A DNA stretch of 30,238 nucleotides, taken from contig JAHHKH010000123.1 in assembly GCA_018679695.1 (NCBI GenBank), forward strand, positions 1 through 30,238, given 5' to 3'. The translations under genes were made by a program, and so were the position numbers. Source of the stretch: Maribacter sp. Its GTDB lineage: Bacteria > Bacteroidota > Bacteroidia > Flavobacteriales > Flavobacteriaceae. Under the pieces are notes generated by a model. That model did not search any database. It worked only from the letters and a program-made list of their open reading frames with translations, and was not told where the DNA came from. Position 1 is the first letter of the stretch, and each line of letters begins with the position of its first letter. This document shows positions 23,773 to 30,238 of the stretch, in pieces.

Positions 23773-24246
23773 TTGAATAAGAAACTTACTTATATTGTAA
23801 TTGCTGTAAGTGTTTGCCTGGTAATTGGATTTTTGTCTGGTTTCGCCACACAAAGTTCGGTCAATGATTGGTTTGTAACGTTGAACAAGCCCAGTTTTAA
23901 TCCTCCTAATTGGATTTTTGCCCCCGTATGGACCGTGCTCTATATCATGATGGGAATAGCAGCTGGATTGGTTTGGGCCAAAGGTTTTCATCATTTATGG
24001 GTCAAAACAGCACTCTACCATTTTGGTTTTCAATTAATGTTGAATGCTTCTTGGAGCATTGTTTTCTTTGGCCTGAAAGAACCTTTTTGGGCACTTGTTG
24101 TGATAATTACCTTGCTTATTCTACTGGTATTGACCATTCGATGGTTTAGGATTGTAAGCAATATAGCTGCATGGTTACTTGTCCCATATTTGCTATGGGT
24201 ATGCTTTGCCACTGCTTTGAATTATAAGATTTGGGAGTTAAATTAG
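23773..24246 (+). CDS. tspO: TspO/MBR family membrane protein
   Basis: A 157-residue five-helix protein of the TspO/peripheral benzodiazepine receptor family. Family positions visible are NKPSFNPPNWIFAPVWTVLYIMMG in the helix 1-2 loop and helix 2 (split around 36-59), LNASWSIVFFG in helix 3, and the C-terminal LLWVCFATALNYKIWELN. TspO proteins bind tetrapyrroles and sterol-like ligands and have been tied to light and oxygen responses. The start is TTG at 23773 because no in-frame ATG exists. The gene diverges from mvaD and converges on DUF1697, whose stop it overlaps by four bases. Confidence 0.92.
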   Translation: MNKKLTYIVIAVSVCLVIGFLSGFATQSSVNDWFVTLNKPSFNPPNWIFAPVWTVLYIMMGIAAGLVWAKGFHHLWVKTALYHFGFQLMLNASWSIVFFGLKEPFWALVVIITLLILLVLTIRWFRIVSNIAAWLLVPYLLWVCFATALNYKIWELN

Positions 24247-24782
24247 TCGGAAGACATTTCAATTAATTTGGTCATAGTCCTGTAATTTCTGGAAGTTGAA
24301 ATAACTTTGAGCTTTGATTCAAAAAAATTGCTATTGCATTTAGCTTTTCCCGCACCCAAAGCATATCTTATATAAACACATTCTGAAGTGATCTTGAATT
24401 TTTCGTTGTCAAAAATTATGGTTGATGTAGTTTTGATGTCTTCTTTGGTTGGAATACCTTTCAATAAAACAAAATAGATTTTATTGGTAGCAAGATCTTC
24501 AGGATCAGCAAATGGATTATTGTCCACTATGTGGTTAAGCGCAGATCTGGTCTTAACTAAAACCGGCACCTTAAACCCATAACGGGTCTTAATGGCTTCT
24601 GAAATTTGCGTTTCAAGTTTTCCTTGATCATCTACATCACTTTTAAAGACCACATTGCCACTTTGAATGTATGTGGTGACATCATTGTAACCCATTCCTT
24701 CTAAAATAAGGCGTAAATCGGCCATTTTGATTTTCTTATGGCCCCCAACATTAATCCCCCTTAAAAATGCAACATAGATCAT
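24243..24782 (-). CDS. DUF1697 domain protein
   Basis: A 179-residue protein that fits DUF1697 over its full length, with the family start YVAFLRGINVGGHKKIKMADL and the TYIQSGNVVFKS segment. The biochemical function of the family is unknown. It lies nine bases after the HI0933-type flavoprotein gene and is likely the last gene of a three-gene run that starts with the GDPD lipoprotein. It converges with tspO with a four-base overlap. Confidence 0.88.
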   Translation of the reverse strand: MIYVAFLRGINVGGHKKIKMADLRLILEGMGYNDVTTYIQSGNVVFKSDVDDQGKLETQISEAIKTRYGFKVPVLVKTRSALNHIVDNNPFADPEDLATNKIYFVLLKGIPTKEDIKTTSTIIFDNEKFKITSECVYIRYALGAGKAKCNSNFFESKLKVISTSRNYRTMTKLIEMSSD

Positions 24783-24791
24783 TCGCGTAAA

Positions 24792-26075
24792 TTAATTGTC
24801 TTTTGCAATAGCTTGTGCAGCGATATATGCTCCCGTCCAGGCATTTTGAAAATTGAATCCCCCGGTAATAGCATCAATATTGATCACTTCTCCCGCAAAG
24901 AATAGATTTTTATGAATTTTACTTTCGAAAGTCTTAAAGTTAATTTCGTTTAGTTCAACACCACCGGCGGTTACGAATTCTTCCTTAAAAGTACTTTTGC
25001 CCTCGACCATATAGCTGCCTTCAGTTAATTGTTCAGCGAGATTTTGTAATTTTCCTTTGGACACGTCGGCCCATTTCTCATCTTTGGATATACCCGAGGC
25101 TTTTACAAGATTTGTCCAGAGCCGTCTTGGAAATTCAACAGCTCTGGCCTTAACCACTGTTTTTCGTGCATTAATTTCCTTTTTTTCCATCAACAGGGAG
25201 AGGATCGACTCTAGTTGGTAATCAGGTAACCAATTTATTCGAATCGGAAAATGATAGTTTAAATCATTCAATAAAATTGCGCCCCATGCCGATAATTTCA
25301 ATATGACAGGACCACTTAGCCCCCAATGCGTAATTAAAATAGGGCCTTCTGCACTTAGTTGCGATTTTTGGCGCTTATCTCTTTTCGATCCTCCTGTTGA
25401 TTCCAGTCCGCTGTTATACCTTGGAAGTATTGCTACTTCTGCATTCGTGCTTACTCCTGGAATCCCCGAAATACGTTGATCTTCAATATTGAATGTAAAT
25501 AAGGAAGCTACAGGGGGAACGATAGTATGACCCATGTTTTCAATGAGTTTCCAAATTTTAGGATTACTTCCTGTTGCGAGTAAAACCTTCTCGCATTCAT
25601 ATTCCTTTTTTGTGGTAGATACCTTCCAAAGCCTTTTTTGACCTTCCCTTGACACAGGTTCAATCCGGGTTAATGCACATTGCCGAAAAACTTTGATGCC
25701 CATACGAACTGTCTCGGTCAAAAGGCAATCTATAATGGTTTGTGACGAATTGGAGATTGGGAATATCCTGCCGTCATCTTCTGTCTTTAATTGCACTCCC
25801 CTACTTTCAAAAAACTGAACAGTGTCTTGGCTAGCGTAAGTATAAAAGGGTCCTAGGAGTTCTTTCTCCCCACGAGGATAATTTTTTATTAATTTTTCGG
25901 GATCCGATTCGACATTGGTGACATTACAACGCCCCCCACCAGAAATTCTAACCTTTTTCAGAACATGTTTGCCTTTTTCTAAAATGGCTATTTTAAGATT
26001 CGGATCAATCTCTGCAATATTGATCGCCGCATAAAATCCAGACGCCCCTCCACCAACTATGATTACATCGAACAT
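24792..26075 (-). CDS. HI0933/BaiN-family flavoprotein
   Basis: A 427-residue FAD protein. The N-terminal dinucleotide motif is VIIVGGGASGFYAAI, followed by the subfamily marker KKVRISGGGRCNVTN. LLATGSNPKIWKLIENMGH and the C-terminal LFFAGEVINIDAITGGFNFQNAWTGAYIAA also match the HI0933 (YhiN, BaiN/RdsA) group. The physiological substrate of most members is unknown. Its ATG shares one base with the stop of the GDPD gene, and DUF1697 follows after nine bases, so all three are probably one transcript. Confidence 0.9.
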   Translation of the reverse strand: MFDVIIVGGGASGFYAAINIAEIDPNLKIAILEKGKHVLKKVRISGGGRCNVTNVESDPEKLIKNYPRGEKELLGPFYTYASQDTVQFFESRGVQLKTEDDGRIFPISNSSQTIIDCLLTETVRMGIKVFRQCALTRIEPVSREGQKRLWKVSTTKKEYECEKVLLATGSNPKIWKLIENMGHTIVPPVASLFTFNIEDQRISGIPGVSTNAEVAILPRYNSGLESTGGSKRDKRQKSQLSAEGPILITHWGLSGPVILKLSAWGAILLNDLNYHFPIRINWLPDYQLESILSLLMEKKEINARKTVVKARAVEFPRRLWTNLVKASGISKDEKWADVSKGKLQNLAEQLTEGSYMVEGKSTFKEEFVTAGGVELNEINFKTFESKIHKNLFFAGEVINIDAITGGFNFQNAWTGAYIAAQAIAKDN

Positions 26076-26830
26076 TAATTTATACGTTCAGGGTAATCGG
26101 TGATGATACCGTCGACAGGCCATGATTTTGCAAGTGCTATATCCTCAGGTTCATTTACGGTCCAAGTATAGATTTTAAAACCGGCTTTCTTAATTTTAGT
26201 GGCTTTCTCTAAATCCAATTGCATAAAATCTGGATTTATGGCCTCGGCATTCAGTTCTTTTGCAATTTCAATCGCATCCAAAGGATTACCCTCTGTTAAT
26301 ATGGCAATGGGAATTTCCTTATTCAACTTCCTTAAATCCCTTAATTCTTTCCATTTAAAACTTGAAATCAAAATATTATCCAAGGTCCATCCTCGATCTT
26401 TAACATAGACGTTTACAATATGATTTACAGTATCGGCCGTATTATCACCTTTTAACTCAATATTTAATCGAACCTTATTGTCTATTAATTTTAGAACATC
26501 CTGAAGAATAGGGATCCTATGGTTCCCATCCAAGATCAATTTTCTTAATTCAAAGAAATTATACTCCTCTATATTTCCTCCTCCATTGGCCAAACGATCT
26601 ACGTATTGATCGTGAAATACGGCAACCTCGCCACTACTAATTCGAAATACGTCGATCTCTATCATGTCCACTTTCAAATCCAGTGCCTTTTGTATTGAGG
26701 CCATAGTATTTTCTGTTTCATGTCCCATAGCACCCCTATGTCCTATCACCAAAGGCTTTTCTTTCATGTTACAACTTTGTAATAAAATTAGGCAAAGTAA
26801 AATGAGCTGAAGTCTTGTCAAATATTTCAT
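26075..26830 (-). CDS. Glycerophosphodiester phosphodiesterase lipoprotein
   Basis: A 251-residue GDPD TIM-barrel enzyme that hydrolyses glycerophosphodiesters to glycerol-3-phosphate and an alcohol. Residues 1-20 form a lipoprotein signal with lipobox LLQSC (C20). The active site appears as IGHRGAMGHETENTMAS (His and Arg), MIEIDVF (Glu and Asp metal ligands) and AVFHDQYVDR (second His). IYTWTVNEPEDIALA and VDGIITDYP are typical of the C-terminus. The protein is expected to be lipid-anchored in the periplasm or at the outer membrane, salvaging phospholipid head groups. It is the first gene of the run with BaiN and DUF1697, behind a TAnnTTTG site. Confidence 0.93.
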   Translation of the reverse strand: MKYLTRLQLILLCLILLQSCNMKEKPLVIGHRGAMGHETENTMASIQKALDLKVDMIEIDVFRISSGEVAVFHDQYVDRLANGGGNIEEYNFFELRKLILDGNHRIPILQDVLKLIDNKVRLNIELKGDNTADTVNHIVNVYVKDRGWTLDNILISSFKWKELRDLRKLNKEIPIAILTEGNPLDAIEIAKELNAEAINPDFMQLDLEKATKIKKAGFKIYTWTVNEPEDIALAKSWPVDGIITDYPERIN

Positions 26831-26847
26831 ACCAACGGTTTATGCGG

Positions 26848-26855
26848 CAAAGATA
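26848..26855 (-). promoter_or_regulatory. Promoter -7 element for the GDPD operon
   Basis: Minus-strand TATCTTTG matches TAnnTTTG, ending 18 bases before the GDPD start codon at 26830. The rest of the 189-base divergent gap (26831-27019) holds a weaker plus-strand candidate (TATATTTA at about 26981) for the small membrane protein gene, and nothing else that I can support. Confidence 0.55.
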
Positions 26856-27019
26856 CAAACGGTACCACAATTTGGAAATAGATATTTGGGCATTGTTTAA
26901 ATTAGTGTGTTAATTGTCGTAACATGCATCAAATCAGATAGATAAGCAACTATTTTTTCCTTTCCCATTTATAATTTGACTATATTTATAAGTACAACAA
27001 CCAATTAAAATCAAAGCTT

Positions 27020-27442
27020 ATGTTCACAAAACAAAATTTATTGGCCAGTTTGGCCGGCTTTATTGTAATGTTCCTTTTGGGATATGCTATTTGGGGTTTT
27101 GCCACAGAAGACTTTTTTGACGGGCATACCTTGAAAAATGTTATGAAGGAAACGCCCGATATGCTTTTTGTAGCTTTGGGTAATTTGATCGGCGCATTTG
27201 CTCTAAGTACCCTTTATGGGAAATGGGCAAGAGGCGTTCATAGTGCCAAAGAAGGCTTTCAATTCGGGATTTGGGTAGGAATTTTTACCGGTTTCGGCAT
27301 GGGATTGCTAAACTATGGAGTTAGCGAAATAATGGATTTAACCGGCTACATTGCCGAAGGCATCATTGAGGTTATATTTTACGGTATTATTGGTGCGGTT
27401 ATTGCCCTTGTATATAAAGCAACTGCCAAAAAAAGTAGCTAA
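27020..27442 (+). CDS. Small four-helix membrane protein of unknown function
   Basis: A 140-residue hydrophobic protein with four likely membrane helices (about 7-27, 47-65, 80-100 and 112-134) and a short Lys-rich C-terminus. The glycine-rich helices (FGIWVGIFTGFGMGLLNYG, GIIGAVIALVY) recall small membrane families such as DUF1761, but I do not recognise it with certainty. It stands alone: a divergent gap lies upstream and a strong terminator starts 18 bases after its stop. No function can be assigned. Confidence 0.75.
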   Translation: MFTKQNLLASLAGFIVMFLLGYAIWGFATEDFFDGHTLKNVMKETPDMLFVALGNLIGAFALSTLYGKWARGVHSAKEGFQFGIWVGIFTGFGMGLLNYGVSEIMDLTGYIAEGIIEVIFYGIIGAVIALVYKATAKKSS

Positions 27443-27460
27443 TACCGAACCATGGATCGG

Positions 27461-27490
27461 AAAGGCAATGCTTAAGGCATTGCCTTTTTT
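27461..27490 (+). terminator. Intrinsic terminator after the small membrane protein gene
   Basis: An 11-base perfect stem (27461-27471 with 27477-27487), five-base loop TTAAG, then T residues to 27490. The stem is A/T-rich at its base, so on the minus strand it also ends in a short T-run and may help to end the convergent amylase gene, whose stop codon overlaps the T-tract. Confidence 0.88.
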
Positions 27491-29363
27491 ATTGGATTTT
27501 AAAAATAAATGATTCCAAGGGTTCAATTTCAATCGTCATTCTTCCTATACCCTCTTTAATTTCAAGGGATACGTTCTCTTGACCAAACAACTGTTCCGTC
27601 GTTTTAAAAATACCATCTTTCAATCCCCATTTTGTAACTATAGTTTCTGGAATCTTTAATTCAAAAGTGTAGTACTCACTGGCATCAAAATTTGAGACTA
27701 TAATTAATTTTTCATTTTCAGACCATCGAACAAAGGATAGCACCCGATGATTATAGTTTTCAGTATTGTCCTTATTATAATAATGAATATCCTCATAATC
27801 GCCTGTCAAGGCCTCACTTCCAATAGTGAAATTCAATAGTCTTTTATAAAAATCCCGAAGTTCAATTTCTTCCTTCGACAACTGGCCCCCGTCGAACTTT
27901 TTATCGTTCACCCAACGTTGATGATGTGGTACTCCTATATAATCAAAAATAGAGGTACGCGTGGGCTGACCAAACCCTGCATTTTCATTTCCGGGCTCCC
28001 CTACTTCCTGTCCAAAATATATCATGGTCGGTGATGTACTGATCGTTGCCGACACGACCATAGCAGGTTTCCCCCTTTTGGCATCACCTGCAAAATCGGG
28101 GCTAGCGATTCGCTGTTCATCATGATTCTCCAAAAAATGAAGCATATGATGCTCAATATCCTTTAAACCCTTTTTCACTACCGGAATATGATCGGTCCAA
28201 CCATGTCCTTGCATTATGTGTTTTAACGAATCGTACATTTCGACCTTATCATAGAGATAATCCATTTTACCTTTATGTATATACTCACGATATAATTGTG
28301 GGTTGTATACCTCGGCCAAAAGAAAGGCTTCCGGATTTTTCATTTTGATGTACGAATTCATATAGCTCCAGAACTCAACAGGAACCATCTCGGCCATGTC
28401 ATACCGGAAACCATCTACACCCATATCTAACCAATACAGGGCAATATCCTTGAATTTTTTCCAGGAGCTGGGTACATCCTTGTTCTCCCAAAAGGCATAA
28501 TGTTCTTCAAAAGCCTTGTCGGCAAAATCTCCGGGTAAGGTCTCAAAATCATAAGATCCATCAGGGCGAACGCCATAATTGATCTTAACGGTCTCATACC
28601 AATCATTCATGTTGGGTTGCGCCAATCTTGAACCATTTCCGGTCCATTTAGCCGGATTTTCGTTGAATCTACCATCGGCCAATGCGTGTTGGTCACCTCC
28701 TAAAGGTAGATAGCCATTGTCCCATTCGGGAACTCTGAATGCCTCATTGGGAATATAATAGAAATTATTGTCGCGCTTGTATTCGACCGATGTATCATCG
28801 GCAACACCAAAGGGTTCCAAACCTTGAGGGGTTGAAGCACCCTCATAGTTCCTGGCTACATGATTGGGAACAATATCAATCAATAATTTTAGACCTGCAT
28901 TGTGGGTTCTTTGTATTAAACTTTTAAACTCTTCCAACCTATACAACGGGTCATCTGCCAAATCGGGATTCACATTATAATAGTCCTTAACGGCATATGG
29001 TGATCCAGCTCTTCCTTTTACAATATCGGGGTCGTCCTTTGAAATGCCATAGTCAGAATAATCGGTGATAACATCATGGTGGGGAACACCGGTATACCAA
29101 ATATAGGTAACTCCCAATTCCTTGATTTCATGAAGTGCCTTATCGGAAAAATCAGAAAACTTACCTACACCGTTTTCCTCGATTGTTCCCCAAGGTTTAT
29201 TAGTGGTATTCATATTCCCGAAAAGTCTGGTAAACACTTGATAAACCACATCTTTTTTCTTTCCTTTTTTTTGGGATGGCATGTGTTCGTTTTCTTTATG
29301 GGTATTACAGGCTTGAATTGTCAAAGCCACACAAACTATAGAATAGATTTTAAGATTTTTCAT
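27489..29363 (-). CDS. GH13 alpha-amylase family lipoprotein
   Basis: I chose the ATG at 29363 (624 residues), since it opens a lipoprotein signal with lipobox IQAC (C19) and lies one base after the upstream stop; a start at 29384 would overlap the GH65 gene. The GH13 regions are present: I as DIVPNH (163-168), II as GVDGFRYDMA with nucleophile D322, III as FLLAEVY with acid/base E351, and IV as FLENHDEQR with D415. A beta-sandwich C-terminal domain follows. The enzyme should cut alpha-1,4-glucans outside the cytoplasm, tethered to a membrane. With the GH65 phosphorylase directly upstream, the pair fits a starch/maltodextrin utilisation locus. The exact specificity (amylase, neopullulanase or other) is not determined. 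Confidence 0.92.
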   Translation of the reverse strand: MKNLKIYSIVCVALTIQACNTHKENEHMPSQKKGKKKDVVYQVFTRLFGNMNTTNKPWGTIEENGVGKFSDFSDKALHEIKELGVTYIWYTGVPHHDVITDYSDYGISKDDPDIVKGRAGSPYAVKDYYNVNPDLADDPLYRLEEFKSLIQRTHNAGLKLLIDIVPNHVARNYEGASTPQGLEPFGVADDTSVEYKRDNNFYYIPNEAFRVPEWDNGYLPLGGDQHALADGRFNENPAKWTGNGSRLAQPNMNDWYETVKINYGVRPDGSYDFETLPGDFADKAFEEHYAFWENKDVPSSWKKFKDIALYWLDMGVDGFRYDMAEMVPVEFWSYMNSYIKMKNPEAFLLAEVYNPQLYREYIHKGKMDYLYDKVEMYDSLKHIMQGHGWTDHIPVVKKGLKDIEHHMLHFLENHDEQRIASPDFAGDAKRGKPAMVVSATISTSPTMIYFGQEVGEPGNENAGFGQPTRTSIFDYIGVPHHQRWVNDKKFDGGQLSKEEIELRDFYKRLLNFTIGSEALTGDYEDIHYYNKDNTENYNHRVLSFVRWSENEKLIIVSNFDASEYYTFELKIPETIVTKWGLKDGIFKTTEQLFGQENVSLEIKEGIGRMTIEIEPLESFIFKIQ

Positions 29364-29364
29364 G

Positions 29365-30238
29365 TTAAGCGGAAACCTCTTCATTCGGATTTAACTCTAG
29401 GCGCTTGCCATTCAAACGAATTGACATTTGTTCCCTACCTTCCAATCTAAATTTGGTTTCACTTGGGGTCACCGTCACCCTTAGTATCCTATTTCTAAAA
29501 TTGATTTTAAATGAATAGGATTTCCACTCTTTGGGTATTCTTGGGGTAAAATTCAATTTATCGTTAAGTACCCTCAATCCTCCAAAACCTTCAACAATGC
29601 TCATCCAAGTCCCTGCCATTGAAGTTATATGAAGACCCTCTTCTACCTCTTTATTATAATCATCCAAATCTAATCTTGAGGTTCTTAAATAGAATTTATA
29701 AGCTTGTTCCATACGATCCAGTTTGGCTGCCTGTATGCTATGTACACAGGGTGAAAGCGAAGATTCGTGCACAGTGAAAGGTTCATAAAAATCGAAATGT
29801 CTTTGTAGCTCATCCAGCTTAAAATGATCCTCGAAAAGATAGAAACCTTGCAGTATATCGGCTTGTTTTATGTATGGGGATCTAAGAATCCGATCCCAGC
29901 TCCATTTCTGGTTTATGGGGCGTTCGGACTTTTCCAAATTTTCCACGGTTATCAGCTCCTTATCCAAAAACCCGTCTTGTTGCAAATAAACCTGGTACTT
30001 CTCTGAGAACGGGAAGTACATTTTTTTTGCCACCTCATCCCAATTATCAGTTTCGCTCTCCGTTAAATTGGTATGTCCTATTATTCTAGCGTAATCCTCA
30101 GGATAACCATCCTTTACTTTTTGTAGTTGCTCCATGGTATATTCTATACACCATTTGGCCAAATAATTGGTATACCAATTGTTATTCACATTATTCTCAT
30201 ACTCATTGGGACCGGTAACGCCTAGAATAACATACTTC
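29365..30238 (-). CDS. GH65 phosphorylase (maltose-type), C-terminal part, 5' end outside window
   Basis: The frame runs off the right edge, so only about the last 290 residues are seen. At the edge is the family active-site stretch VTGPNEYENNVNNNWYTN, whose Glu (codon 30202-30204) is the catalytic acid of GH65 enzymes. The GTG at 30189 is inside this motif and is not the start. The helical-barrel segments KQADILQGFYLF and the closing HESSLSPCVHSIQAAKL and GLHITSMAGTW follow, then the C-terminal beta domain. GH65 phosphorylases convert maltose, kojibiose or trehalose with phosphate to glucose and beta-glucose-1-phosphate. Maltose is favoured here because of the GH13 neighbour. There is no signal sequence to judge, since the start is missing; family members are cytoplasmic. 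Confidence 0.9.
   Translation of the reverse strand, partial: KYVILGVTGPNEYENNVNNNWYTNYLAKWCIEYTMEQLQKVKDGYPEDYARIIGHTNLTESETDNWDEVAKKMYFPFSEKYQVYLQQDGFLDKELITVENLEKSERPINQKWSWDRILRSPYIKQADILQGFYLFEDHFKLDELQRHFDFYEPFTVHESSLSPCVHSIQAAKLDRMEQAYKFYLRTSRLDLDDYNKEVEEGLHITSMAGTWMSIVEGFGGLRVLNDKLNFTPRIPKEWKSYSFKINFRNRILRVTVTPSETKFRLEGREQMSIRLNGKRLELNPNEEVSA

Noticed and set aside
1..30238. tRNA, rRNA or other structured RNA genes
   Set aside because: No cloverleaf or rRNA-like segment was seen by eye in the short intergenic gaps.

Overview
The window reads as a low-GC member of the Bacteroidota, most likely a marine flavobacterium. Four promoter-like sites match the Bacteroidota -7 consensus TAnnTTTG. 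Arginine appears to be made by the succinylated-intermediate route known from Bacteroides. The mevalonate route supplies isoprenoids, and a GH65/GH13 maltodextrin pair closes the window. I could not compute composition or run searches, so the taxonomic call is inference.

Layout. (1) 1-2341, plus strand: the end of an FAD/NAD(P) oxidoreductase followed by a membrane polyferredoxin. (2) 2356-6460, plus strand: a MORN-like gene broken by one frameshift, a polyprenyl-phosphate-sugar synthase-like GT2, a CESA-like processive GT2 and a GT-C membrane glycosyltransferase, a plausible surface glycan or glycolipid cassette. (3) 6461-18830, plus strand: one long arginine plus proline operon. Its order is leader peptide, GNAT, argG, argC, proC, argD, proA, proB, argF', SDR, argB, argE, DUF559 endonuclease with palindromic repeats, argH. 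Most junctions overlap by 1-8 bases, so translational coupling is likely. (4) 18823-23681, minus strand: diphosphomevalonate decarboxylase, a mevalonate-type GHMP kinase, a UbiA prenyltransferase, a nitrilase, then an RluB-like protein with its own promoter-like site. (5) 23773-27442: tspO (+), a three-gene minus-strand run (GDPD lipoprotein, BaiN/HI0933 flavoprotein, DUF1697), and a small membrane protein (+) with a strong terminator. (6) 27489-30238, minus strand: GH13 amylase lipoprotein and the end of a GH65 phosphorylase.

The most notable item is a 27-codon reading frame (6507-6590) in front of the arginine/proline operon. It holds five Arg and four Pro codons, ends in RRRP-stop, and starts almost at the predicted transcription start. 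It looks like a leader peptide that reads both end products of the operon. No ordinary intrinsic terminator follows it, so the mechanism may be unusual. Also worth attention are Ser90 at the residue that sets acetyl versus succinyl specificity in ArgF', an RluB-like protein whose catalytic Asp position is Gly, and a DUF559 gene with hairpins lodged between argE and argH.
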